Notes under the pieces: generated by a model
Database searches by the model: none
Seen by the model: only the letters and a program-made list of their open reading frames with translations
What the model was told of the DNA's origin: nothing
Part shown: piece after piece, positions 55,965 through 63,907 of the stretch
Layout: the number at the start of each line of letters is the position of its first letter
How positions within the stretch are numbered: the stretch's first letter is position 1
Program-made: the position numbers and the translations under genes
Assembly (NCBI RefSeq): GCF_015550425.1
Contig: NZ_JADNAT010000001.1
Coordinates: 62,001 to 126,000 of the forward strand
DNA: 64,000 bases
Reading direction: 5' to 3'
From: Clostridium sp. 1001275B_160808_H3
Lineage (GTDB): Bacteria > Bacillota > Clostridia > Clostridiales > Clostridiaceae

Positions 55965-56630
55965 TTATTCCCAAGGCATGTCCATATATAATTCTATAGG
56001 TAATATTTCTCCATTAACTTTATCCTTTATTACCTTTTCAAATTTTTTGGTACACACAGTGTATTTGTAAGGAATGCTTAAAAACTTAGATAACTCCAAA
56101 GATTCAATATCTCCTTTCAATATATGTTTAGATTCTGTTTCCTTCATCATGTGAGTATTTGATATTATATCAGTAACTTTTAATCTACTTGCTGATTCTA
56201 TGGATTTTAGATATTTACTTGCCATTCTACAACTTAAGGTTTCTGATCTTGAATTATTTAAAACATAATACATTGAATAGTCTTCATCTTCAAAATACTT
56301 ATTATATACTCCCAGAACCTTTGCCCCTACATCATCTCCACCAATATCAAATATAACTTCGTATGATTTATCATTAAATACGGATAAAATTTCTCCTGAT
56401 AGTACCATTAGCTCTGCATTAACTAAATCCTTTCTTGTACTTATAACTCTTATTTTATAATTATTTTCTAAAGTTTCCTTAATATCTCTTACACAAAAAT
56501 AAGGATTTATTACATCCATATCAACCAATGATACCTTTTTACCTTCCTTAGCCATTTTAATAGCATAATTAATTGCAATTTCTGTCTTACCACTACCAAA
56601 GTGTCCAGTAAATATCTTAATCCTACTCAC
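55965..56630 (-). CDS. P-loop nucleotide-binding protein of the oxidoreductase operon
   Basis: 221 residues. Walker A is in GHFGSGKTEIA (about 9-19) and a Walker-B-like stretch in SLVDMDVINPYFCVRD (about 35-50), a MinD/NifH-like pattern. The gene heads the VOR-type operon. Its role is unclear: possibly iron-sulfur loading or maturation. Start chosen at GTG 56630 with GAGGAG 7 bases upstream; an ATG five codons earlier lies in that site. Confidence 0.8.
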   Translation of the reverse strand: MSRIKIFTGHFGSGKTEIAINYAIKMAKEGKKVSLVDMDVINPYFCVRDIKETLENNYKIRVISTRKDLVNAELMVLSGEILSVFNDKSYEVIFDIGGDDVGAKVLGVYNKYFEDEDYSMYYVLNNSRSETLSCRMASKYLKSIESASRLKVTDIISNTHMMKETESKHILKGDIESLELSKFLSIPYKYTVCTKKFEKVIKDKVNGEILPIELYMDMPWE

Positions 56631-56694
56631 ACTAACACTCCTCATTAAACATTCTTACTAAAAGTATACTTTATATTCTATTTATTATGCAATG

Positions 56695-56743
56695 AAAAGT
56701 GCTATAACAAAATTGACATCTTCAAATTTGTTATAGCACTTTT
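56695..56743 (-). terminator. Terminator after the AEC transporter gene
   Basis: Perfect 17-bp stem AAAAGTGCTATAACAAA / TTTGTTATAGCACTTTT (56695-56711 with 56727-56743) touching the stop codon; T-rich on the minus strand. Confidence 0.75.
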
Positions 56744-57648
56744 TATAAACCTATTACTTTTACTATTATAGGAATGGTTACTATTGATAAAAGCGTTGTA
56801 ACAAACACTACTATTGCTCCATATTCCTTTTCTTTATCAAAATCAGCCGCAAATATTGATGTCATAGCAGCAGCTGGCATAGCTTGAATAATTATCATGG
56901 TATCTATTACATTAGAATTATCTTTTATTATTAATTTAATCATATAAATAGCAAGTGGTATCACTATTAATTTTATTAAAGCTCCATAATAAACTGATAC
57001 TTCTTTAAATATAGATTTAATTTTAACCTTTGCTAATATACTTCCAACTATAATCATTGATATAGGTGCAGTCATATCCCCTACTATCTTAGTTGTATCT
57101 AAAATAGCTATCGGTAATTTTATATTAAATATCATAATAGGTATTCCAATATATACTGCAATGATTGAAGGATTTAATAATACCTTTTTTATATTTTCTT
57201 TTGATAGCTTATCTGAAAATATCATTACTCCATATGTCCATAAGAAAATTGTAAAAACCATATTAAATATAGATGTATAAACTACTCCTTCTGCACCAAA
57301 TATGCTATTTATAATTGGAAATCCAATAAATCCACAATTAGAAAAGAAATTTGCAAAATGTAATATTTTTTTCTTTTCACCCTTAAATGGCTTTAATAAA
57401 ATGAAAGATATTATTCCTCCCAAAATCATAAATAAAACACTATATATAAATGCGCTAATTACGTTTCTTCCCATACCTTCATTAAAAGTAAAGCTAAAGG
57501 AATTTATAACTAGTAGTGGTAGTGTAATCTCTAATAATATTCTTCTTAACCCTCTATTAACCCCTTCATTTATTATATTTTTTTTGGTTCCATAAACTCC
57601 TATTAAAATAATCAAAAATAGTGCTATTATTTTATTAAAAACTATCAT
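56743..57648 (-). CDS. AEC-family (auxin efflux carrier) transporter
   Basis: 301 residues with ten membrane segments. FSNCGFIGFPIINSIFGAEGVVY (about 98-120) and AMPAAAMTSIFAADF near the C-terminus are the AEC signature. These carriers export malate, malonate, auxin-like acids or other anions; substrate unknown. Starts 9 bases after TAGGAG, and is a single-gene unit. Confidence 0.9.
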   Translation of the reverse strand: MIVFNKIIALFLIILIGVYGTKKNIINEGVNRGLRRILLEITLPLLVINSFSFTFNEGMGRNVISAFIYSVLFMILGGIISFILLKPFKGEKKKILHFANFFSNCGFIGFPIINSIFGAEGVVYTSIFNMVFTIFLWTYGVMIFSDKLSKENIKKVLLNPSIIAVYIGIPIMIFNIKLPIAILDTTKIVGDMTAPISMIIVGSILAKVKIKSIFKEVSVYYGALIKLIVIPLAIYMIKLIIKDNSNVIDTMIIIQAMPAAAMTSIFAADFDKEKEYGAIVVFVTTLLSIVTIPIIVKVIGL

Positions 57649-57900
57649 CCTATACTCCTAAACTATTATATTTCACTTTATTATATACAATTTATTTATC
57701 TAAGGACTAATTTATCTTTATAAAAGTTACAAATATGGTTTTATACTTTTCTATTAATAAAAGTATCTGTCCAATCTCTATTTAATCATAATTTAGGTAT
57801 TATAAAATTAAAATCCTATTTACTTATTTATAAGATTTCAATGTTACTATTTTTATTTATTGCTTTCCAAAACTAAAAGGATAAAAATGAAAATTAATTA
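57649..57900. other. Non-coding stretch before the manganese riboswitch
   Basis: AT-rich with no supported frame; includes the AEC promoter region. Confidence 0.4.
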
Positions 57901-57929
57901 TTGATATATTACTTATAATTTGGTAATAT
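57901..57929 (+). promoter_or_regulatory. Promoter of the riboswitch-mntP unit
   Basis: TTGATA (57901-57906) and TAATAT (57924-57929) with a 17-base spacer; start of transcription would fall near 57936, about 40 bases before the riboswitch core. Confidence 0.6.
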
Positions 57930-57974
57930 ATAGGCTGAAATAAAGATATACTATTTAAATATGATATAGTTTTT

Positions 57975-58104
57975 ATGTATAGGGGAGTAGTTAGCTCTAT
58001 TTTCGAATGAGTTACTAAGTCAACATATTGAACTAACTTGGTTCTGGCTTAGTATTGAATAACGAGACTTATGCGTAGCTTTGCTACGTATAGGTCTTTT
58101 TTAT
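57975..58104 (+). ncRNA. yybP-ykoY manganese riboswitch
   Basis: The leader before mntP carries the conserved AGGGGAGTAG stretch (57981-57990) and the AACGAGACTT stretch (58061-58070) that mark the yybP-ykoY aptamer, with paired arms between. The 3' end folds into a terminator (AGACttATgCGTAGC / GCTACGtATAgGTCT, 58065-58096, then T6). In known cases Mn2+ binding stops the terminator and turns the exporter on. Confidence 0.9.
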
Positions 58105-58204
58105 TTATTTATTATTTTATGTGAGTATAATTTGTAAAAGGCAATAGAATCCTAAATACTAATTGGATTTTGCAATAAATTCTATAATAAAGGAGTTACA
58201 TATC

Positions 58205-58783
58205 ATGGGTTTCTTTTCAATTTTTATGACAGGAATAGGCTTATCTATGGATGCCTTTGCTGTTTCATTAGCTAAAGGTATTTGTTTAAAAGAGGATGAA
58301 TTTAAATACTCTCTTAGAGTTGCATTATTTTTTGGTGGCTTCCAGGCATTAATGCCTCTACTCGGCTGGTGGTTTGGTAGATATTTTGAAGATTATATAA
58401 AATCTTTTGATCATTGGATAGCTTTTATACTACTTGGAATCATAGGTGGAAAAATGCTAATAGAATCTATTAAGGAAATGCGTTCTGAAGAAAATGATAT
58501 TGCTTTAGAATGTGAAAGAGATGAATTTTCTTATAAAAAGCTAACTATATTAGCTATTGCAACTAGTATAGATGCCTTAGCAGTTGGAGTTAGTTTTGCA
58601 TTTTTAAGTGTTAACATCATTCCTTCAATAACTATAATAGGAATAACTACTTTTGTATTAAGCTTCTTAGCAGTTTTTCTTGGTAAAAAGCTTGGAGAGC
58701 ATGTTCAAAATTATGCTGAAATAATTGGTGGAATTATTTTAATAGGTATCGGATTTAAAATATTATTCGAACATTTAATGTAA
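58205..58783 (+). CDS. mntP: Manganese efflux pump MntP
   Basis: 192 residues with six membrane segments. GLSMDAFAVSLAKG (about 11-24) and ATSIDALAVGVSFA (about 119-132) have the two conserved Asp residues essential in MntP. It removes Mn2+ from the cytosol; the riboswitch ahead of it links expression to Mn level. The ATG at 58205 has AAAGGAG 9 bases upstream and gives the usual family length; an earlier frame start is within the leader. Confidence 0.95.
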   Translation: MGFFSIFMTGIGLSMDAFAVSLAKGICLKEDEFKYSLRVALFFGGFQALMPLLGWWFGRYFEDYIKSFDHWIAFILLGIIGGKMLIESIKEMRSEENDIALECERDEFSYKKLTILAIATSIDALAVGVSFAFLSVNIIPSITIIGITTFVLSFLAVFLGKKLGEHVQNYAEIIGGIILIGIGFKILFEHLM

Positions 58784-58970
58784 AATACAGCAGCATGGTA
58801 GAATTAAAAATGTAGAGTACTTATCTTTACAGCTTTTGTATTATTCTTATATTAATATCCTTAATATAAACGATAAACTTTTTCGATAAACTTCTTGATA
58901 TTAAATTAGCTAAGAGTGTAATTTTTTATGCTAGATAATAAAAATTAATATGATTTTAAATTATATATAA
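58784..58970. other. Non-coding stretch after mntP
   Basis: AT-rich, no frame with a ribosome site. A 15-base stretch AGAATTAAAAATGTA near 58800 also occurs near 15292; both look like decayed repeats. Confidence 0.35.
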
Positions 58971-58978
58971 AATATTCA

Positions 58979-59005
58979 AAGGGCGTCGTGTTTCGCGACG
59001 CCCTT
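58979..59005. terminator. GC-rich hairpin, copy 2
   Basis: Stem AAGGGCGTCGTG / CGCGACGCCCTT with one G-U pair and a TTT loop (58979-58990 with 58994-59005), between convergent genes, with flanking CAA and TTGA arms as in copy 1. Confidence 0.85.
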
Positions 59006-59106
59006 GAGTTATAGAAGTTAAAATAAAAAATAAACATATAATTTTTTATATTTAAATTTATTAATTTCTAGATAAATCTAATTTCTTGTTTTTTCATACA
59101 CTACAT

Positions 59107-59634
59107 TTAACAATACCAATTTATTTTTGCTGGATTAATCTCATCTATTATAGCTACTTTACGTAGAGCATCCTCCATGTTCTTGCACTCTTTTGATGCA
59201 ATTTCCTCATAAACATCAATTTCAGCATTAACACCAACAGATGAATATGCTATTGCTGCAGCACCATAAAAAGCAAGGCCTAAAGAACTCGTTACAGTAT
59301 TAATTGTTGCAGTTGTTGCTCCAATTGCTCTAGCTGCAGCTTGTGCTGATGGATTTCCTTCTGCTTCTCTTGCTGCTATTTGAACTTCCTTAATAATTTT
59401 CTTTGCCTCTGTTAATTTCATATTTCCTTCTAACCATTCACCAACTGCATTCAATGCATTTTTTAAACGTGTATCCTCAGGATAAACTTTTTCATAAATA
59501 GGTAGAATATGCTCCCTTGCATATTCATTACACCATTTTACAATTGTATTTTTGCTTTGTGTTTCTATTAATCTCATAAGAGAAACAATATATGGTGAAT
59601 CTGCTTTTCCAAGCATTTTTCGTACTTTAACCAT
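59107..59634 (-). CDS. Imm5-like putative immunity protein
   Basis: 175 residues, helical. A Trp/Glu-rich N-terminal region (about 22-70: WCNEYAREHILPIYEKVYPED) and an Ala-rich mid part with AAREAEGNPSAQAAARAIG (about 85-104) are the pattern of the Imm5 immunity family, which neutralises polymorphic toxins. There is no toxin gene next to it in this window, so it may be an orphan that protects against neighbours. I rate the family assignment moderate as no single catalytic motif exists. GGGG lies 8 bases before the ATG. Confidence 0.55.
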   Translation of the reverse strand: MVKVRKMLGKADSPYIVSLMRLIETQSKNTIVKWCNEYAREHILPIYEKVYPEDTRLKNALNAVGEWLEGNMKLTEAKKIIKEVQIAAREAEGNPSAQAAARAIGATTATINTVTSSLGLAFYGAAAIAYSSVGVNAEIDVYEEIASKECKNMEDALRKVAIIDEINPAKINWYC

Positions 59635-59694
59635 AATAACCCCTTTTTCCTAAATAGTTTTAATTTAAAATCTAATCATATAAATCTTTATTTC

Positions 59695-60105
59695 TTAAAT
59701 TATTATACCATCGAAATGGTCTACTTCATGCTGAATAATCTGTGCAGTAAATCCATTAAATATTTGTTTATGCTTTTTAAATTCTCTATCAAGATATTCT
59801 ACCTCAATTACTTCATATCTCATTGTTTTTCTGAAGCCACTTAAAGATAAGCAGCTCTCCTCAGTCTCATAGCCTTTATCTTTCTTTACTATAACTGGAT
59901 TCACCATAGGAACTATTATATCGCCTATACTAAATACCAATATACGTTTTTTAACTCCTATCATATTAGCAGCCATACCAACACAATTCTCTAAATTTGC
60001 CCTTAACGTATCCACTAAATCATCAATAACTGCTACATCAGCTTTAGTTGCAATCTCTGATTTCTGTCCTAAGAATAATATATCTTTTACAATCGGTTTT
60101 ATCAT
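59695..60105 (-). CDS. Peptide deformylase-like protein with altered motif 1
   Basis: 136 residues from ATG 60105 (GGAG 7 bases upstream; an earlier in-frame start has no site). Motif 2, EESCLSL (about 89), and motif 3, IIQHEVDHFDG (about 125), give the Cys and two His of the metal site and the catalytic Glu. Motif 1, normally G-x-G-x-A-A-x-Q, reads G-M-A-A-N-M (about 42-47), with the conserved Gln replaced by Met. The protein lacks the usual C-terminal helix and is shorter than the housekeeping enzyme (about 150-190). It could be active on a narrow set of peptides or have a modified role. Confidence 0.75.
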   Translation of the reverse strand: MIKPIVKDILFLGQKSEIATKADVAVIDDLVDTLRANLENCVGMAANMIGVKKRILVFSIGDIIVPMVNPVIVKKDKGYETEESCLSLSGFRKTMRYEVIEVEYLDREFKKHKQIFNGFTAQIIQHEVDHFDGIII

Positions 60106-60529
60106 TTTTACTCCAACCTTTCTAATTTCTTTCTTGAAAGCTATAAATTTTTTTAGGAAATTCAACTCCTTTTTATAACTTATCATAGTTTGCTATCAAG
60201 GCTTAACTTTAAAGCAGCCTTCATTTAATTCATATCTTATCTGAATAAATAAGAATCAATTACATATTACTTTTACTGGAATATAAACTTAATTAAATTG
60301 ATTTCTATTACAACAATATTAACAATTATTATACATATAATCAATTTACACAAAAAAACTTCAATTAATTTAATTTCATATTATAATACTATAATAACTT
60401 TTGTAAGGATTTTCTTTTTTCATATTCATAATTCTTTTTATAGTACATAAACTAGGTAACACTACTTTTAGCTACTAATATACTATTAATTATGAGTCTT
60501 ACAGCAGTATCAATATAAAGGAGTATTAT
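60106..60529. other. Non-coding stretch between deformylase-like and orphan 191-residue genes
   Basis: 424 bases, AT-rich, no supported frame or strong stem. Holds both divergent promoters. Confidence 0.4.
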
Positions 60530-61105
60530 ATGTATAATAATCAATTTTTCTCTTATCCTTATTACATTAAGCAAGCTGATTACCTCCACTACAATTCAAT
60601 GTGGAGAAACACGGTACAAAAATTTGCAGCCTTTAGTGGCACTGTTACACTGATTGAAGATTTTTACACAGGTCAAGATAATCCATCATTAGGTTGCTAT
60701 AAATTAATGTCGCTAGAAACTATGGACATGGGCCCTGTAAATTTTGTAATTTCACCAGAAACTTACTTTGTAGATCATACAGTAATTAAAGTAGGCGACA
60801 AGGTAACCGGCTTTTTCGATGCAAATGCACCAGTCCCGCTTATTTACCCTCCACAATATCGTGCAATTGTTATGGCTAAAAACACAGGAGCTGAAAATGT
60901 TACTGTAGACTATTTTAATAAACAACTTGTAAGCAGTGATGGAAATTTTAAACTCAACATTGGTCCATCTACAGAAATAATTTTAACAAATGATCAGATT
61001 TTTAATATATACCCTGGAAATAGAAACCTAATAGTTGTTTATGGTCCTACAACATTTAGCATCCCTGCCCAAACTACTCCATATAAAATCATTGTTCTTT
61101 GTTAA
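60530..61105 (+). CDS. 191-residue protein of unknown function
   Basis: Starts MYNNQFFSYPYYIKQADYLHY, Tyr/Asn/Phe-rich without a signal peptide, then a compact beta-rich body (about 32-110 and 118-190) that looks like two small barrels, with VTLIEDFY and DKVTGFFD resembling OB-fold strands. Only two Cys. Composition is less AT-biased in places than neighbours (CCAGTCCCG, ACCGGC), a possible sign of different origin. No family recognised; structural type suggests a surface or spore-associated protein. AAAGGAG lies 6 bases before the ATG. Confidence 0.7.
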   Translation: MYNNQFFSYPYYIKQADYLHYNSMWRNTVQKFAAFSGTVTLIEDFYTGQDNPSLGCYKLMSLETMDMGPVNFVISPETYFVDHTVIKVGDKVTGFFDANAPVPLIYPPQYRAIVMAKNTGAENVTVDYFNKQLVSSDGNFKLNIGPSTEIILTNDQIFNIYPGNRNLIVVYGPTTFSIPAQTTPYKIIVLC

Positions 61106-61287
61106 ATCAAACCGTGTTATATTGTGCATATATTTTATTTACATCATAACCTTTCTTAAAAAATAATATTACCTTTAAATTCTAAAAGTTTAAAAAAGTC
61201 TTCTCATTTTTTATTCTTATATTTAACAACACTATTCTTTAAATTTGTAAATATATTATTATTTATAAAAATTAAATTTTGCAACTT

Positions 61288-61320
61288 TCAAAGGGGCTCG
61301 CGTTTCGCGACCCCCTTTGA
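61288..61320. terminator. GC-rich hairpin, copy 3 (after the GNAT gene)
   Basis: 15-bp stem with one C-C mismatch (61288-61302 with 61306-61320), loop TTT, directly before the GNAT stop at 61323. Near-identical to copies at 49429 and 58979. Confidence 0.85.
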
Positions 61321-61322
61321 AT

Positions 61323-62180
61323 TTACATCAATTCTATCCAATCACTTAGTTTATTATAAACCTTAAATCCTCTTTTCTTATACATTTCATACGCAATACT
61401 ATTCTTTTCTATTACTGTTAAACAAACTTCTTCTACTTGCTTTTCATTTAAAAATTGTATTGCTGTTTCTAATAATTTTTTACCATAGCCCTTTCCCCTA
61501 TACTCTTTTTTTAATCCTATATCAAAGAAAGCTTTTTTATCTTTAATAATAGTATTTAAAAAGCCTATACTTTCACCCTTATCTAATACAATAAAATAAT
61601 CTTCATTGTCATTTTTATTTGATAAATAATCTTTTGCCTCTTCTATTTCTATATAAGTTCCGTGAGGCATATCCATAAAAGACTTATTATATACATTAAC
61701 ATATTCCTCGATATTTTCCTTTGATAACCTAGTCTTATCTAACACATCATTTACTTTTTCTCTATTGTTTAGAACCATATTAAAAGATGAGTAACTTCTT
61801 TTCAGTCCAATATCTTGTGCTAACTTAAGCAAATTATCACTTCTTATTCCAAGTAAAACTTTCTTGGCATTATATTTATTAGCAAACACTAATGAATTAT
61901 TAATTAATTCTCTCAATATTTTTTTATTATAATTTGGACAAACTACTTTATTTATATAGATAGTTTCTAATTTATCTACAACCTCTAGTATAACCGACAC
62001 CTTACCTACTACTTCATTCTCATCAAAATAAAATAATATACCTTCACCATAATTACATATTTTATCCGTAAGTTCTTTTTCAATTTGGGATAATGATAAA
62101 TCAATATTTTCATTTTCCTTTATAAACTTTAATGCTAAAATTTTTTCATCATTATTTAACTCTAAAAAATTCTTTATCAT
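61323..62180 (-). CDS. GNAT-family N-acetyltransferase, tandem-domain
   Basis: 285 residues with two GNAT folds: an N-terminal degenerate one (about 10-125) and a C-terminal one (about 150-285) with the acetyl-CoA loop GLKKEYRGKGYGKKLLETAIQFL (about 220-242) and a final YEMYKKRGFKVYNKL. The ATG at 62180 overlaps the upstream gene's stop by one base, so translation is coupled. Substrate unknown. AAGGAA lies 3 bases before the start, so coupling, not the ribosome site, probably drives translation. Confidence 0.88.
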   Translation of the reverse strand: MIKNFLELNNDEKILALKFIKENENIDLSLSQIEKELTDKICNYGEGILFYFDENEVVGKVSVILEVVDKLETIYINKVVCPNYNKKILRELINNSLVFANKYNAKKVLLGIRSDNLLKLAQDIGLKRSYSSFNMVLNNREKVNDVLDKTRLSKENIEEYVNVYNKSFMDMPHGTYIEIEEAKDYLSNKNDNEDYFIVLDKGESIGFLNTIIKDKKAFFDIGLKKEYRGKGYGKKLLETAIQFLNEKQVEEVCLTVIEKNSIAYEMYKKRGFKVYNKLSDWIELM

Positions 62181-62941
62181 TATTCCTTCACCCAATATTC
62201 ACTACAATCTTTAGACCTATCTAGGAATCCATATTGAATTAAAGCTCTTCTTATTGTTACATAGTCTTCATATATTCTTTTTAATACTCTATTTATTTCT
62301 TTTTCAGAATATTTCTTTCCAACATTAAAGTTTTTAGTTATTTCTTCTAATAATATAATCTTCTTCTTTTCTTTAGATGGATAGCTTTTTAATGCACCAT
62401 TTTCATCTACATAAGTTTCTATTACCTTAATTTTTTCTTCCTTTGTTATATTAAATCTATCATCTAAAGTTGTTGCTCCCTTGTGTGCATCACAAATAAC
62501 ATCCTCTTCTAACATATTTATATCTTTATTTGTTTCTTTAACAAGTAAATTCATAGTTGCTAAAAATAGCTTAGCTTGTTTTTCTTTTTCTCTTAATTTA
62601 TACCTATGGTTTCTAATAGTCGAATTTGCAATACCTAACTTTGCTGCTATTTCTTTATCACTAAGGCCTAAAGCTATTAATTCAATTACTGACTTTTGAG
62701 ATGATGATATTCCTGTATAAAGTGAATTCATATTTAATAGATAACTTAACATAGAATTATGCTTTTCTTTTATATGAAGCTGAGCAGCTTTTTTTGCATC
62801 ATATAAATTACCACCTATTTCGTATATTCTTCCTTTAATAAATATTTCTTCACATACTATACATTTTATATATTCTTCTGTTTCTACAAATCCCTTTTCT
62901 ATTTCATCTATAGACGCTCTCCAAAAAAACTCATTATCCAT
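62180..62941 (-). CDS. LuxR-type HTH protein with DUF2087 domain
   Basis: 253 residues. A central LuxR/GerE-like helix-turn-helix (about 72-125: LIALGLSDKEIAAKLGIANSTIRNHRYKLRE) and a C-terminal DUF2087 domain (about 165-250, with SEKEINRVLKRIYEDYVTIRRALIQYGFLDR), a winged-helix form seen in clostridial regulators. The N-terminal region has Cys-x2-Cys (CIVCEE, about 28). It probably regulates itself and the coupled GNAT gene. Start at 62941 with GGAGG 5 bases upstream. Confidence 0.88.
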   Translation of the reverse strand: MDNEFFWRASIDEIEKGFVETEEYIKCIVCEEIFIKGRIYEIGGNLYDAKKAAQLHIKEKHNSMLSYLLNMNSLYTGISSSQKSVIELIALGLSDKEIAAKLGIANSTIRNHRYKLREKEKQAKLFLATMNLLVKETNKDINMLEEDVICDAHKGATTLDDRFNITKEEKIKVIETYVDENGALKSYPSKEKKKIILLEEITKNFNVGKKYSEKEINRVLKRIYEDYVTIRRALIQYGFLDRSKDCSEYWVKE

Positions 62942-63042
62942 AACTACCTCCATAATATTTCATTAATTAAATTCTATAACTAATTTTGCTTTTTGTCTAT
63001 GTATACACAAACTTTATTTAATTTTGTTTATGATTAATTGCA

Positions 63043-63081
63043 TAAAAAAGACAGGTTATAATTTAAAATTCACAACCTGTC
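63043..63081 (-). terminator. Terminator after the ABC-2 permease gene
   Basis: Stem GACAGGTT / AACCTGTC (63050-63057 with 63074-63081), followed by six T on the minus strand. Confidence 0.8.
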
Positions 63082-63088
63082 ATTTATT

Positions 63089-63907
63089 TTAATTTATATT
63101 CATATCTTTCTTTTTATAAATAATACTAGCAGCAACTAATGATATTATAATAAGTAAGAATCCGAGTAAAACAAATTTTAATTCAAATCCATCCTTTATT
63201 ATATTTGATGGAATTACCCATTCATATGGAGAAACATATTTTATAAATGAAAACTCTTCTTTTAGCTTAGATATAATACCAATTATATATGTCATAAAAA
63301 ATAAACTAACGCCTAAACTAGTTGCCATTTTCCCTTTTTTTAAAATTGTTGATATAGCTATACCAATTGCCATAAATATATATCCTAAAAAGGCCATTCC
63401 AATAAACACACTTTTTATATTCATCATAAGATCCATTGTATTTACTTCATTTGGCTTAACTGCAATAGATATACCTATTGTAGATGCTCCAATAACAATT
63501 ATGAATATACAAAAGTACACAACCCTTGATGATATCTTACTCCAAAGAATTTTACTCCTTGATACTGGTTTAGAATATAAGAATTCTATTGTACCTTCGC
63601 TCTCCTCTTCTATTATAGAATTAACTCCAAGCATTGCACCATAAATTCCACAAGCCATTGCAATATATTGAAGACAATATCCAAGAAAATCATTTATATT
63701 GCTAAAATCAGTAGTACTTGAAAAATTAAAGGTTTCTAAAATGGCTGGTGGAAGTGAATCTAATTTTGCACCTACTAATTCTTGCATTCCCATATCCTTC
63801 ATACTTGGGAATAATGCCATAAAAAAAACTATAATTGCAGAAGTTCCTATACTCCAATATATTAATGATTTTATATTTCTTTTAAATTCAAACTTAAATA
63901 TATTCAT
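63089..63907 (-). CDS. ABC-2 type transporter permease
   Basis: 272 residues with six membrane segments. The N-terminal FKFEFKRNIKSLIYWSIGTSAIIVFFMALFPSM and the coupling segment EEESEGTIEFLYSKPVSRSKILWSKI (about 95-120) are typical of ABC-2 exporters of the CcmB/NatB type. Its ATG overlaps the end of the upstream ATPase gene by one base (TAATG). Confidence 0.9.
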   Translation of the reverse strand: MNIFKFEFKRNIKSLIYWSIGTSAIIVFFMALFPSMKDMGMQELVGAKLDSLPPAILETFNFSSTTDFSNINDFLGYCLQYIAMACGIYGAMLGVNSIIEEESEGTIEFLYSKPVSRSKILWSKISSRVVYFCIFIIVIGASTIGISIAVKPNEVNTMDLMMNIKSVFIGMAFLGYIFMAIGIAISTILKKGKMATSLGVSLFFMTYIIGIISKLKEEFSFIKYVSPYEWVIPSNIIKDGFELKFVLLGFLLIIISLVAASIIYKKKDMNIN

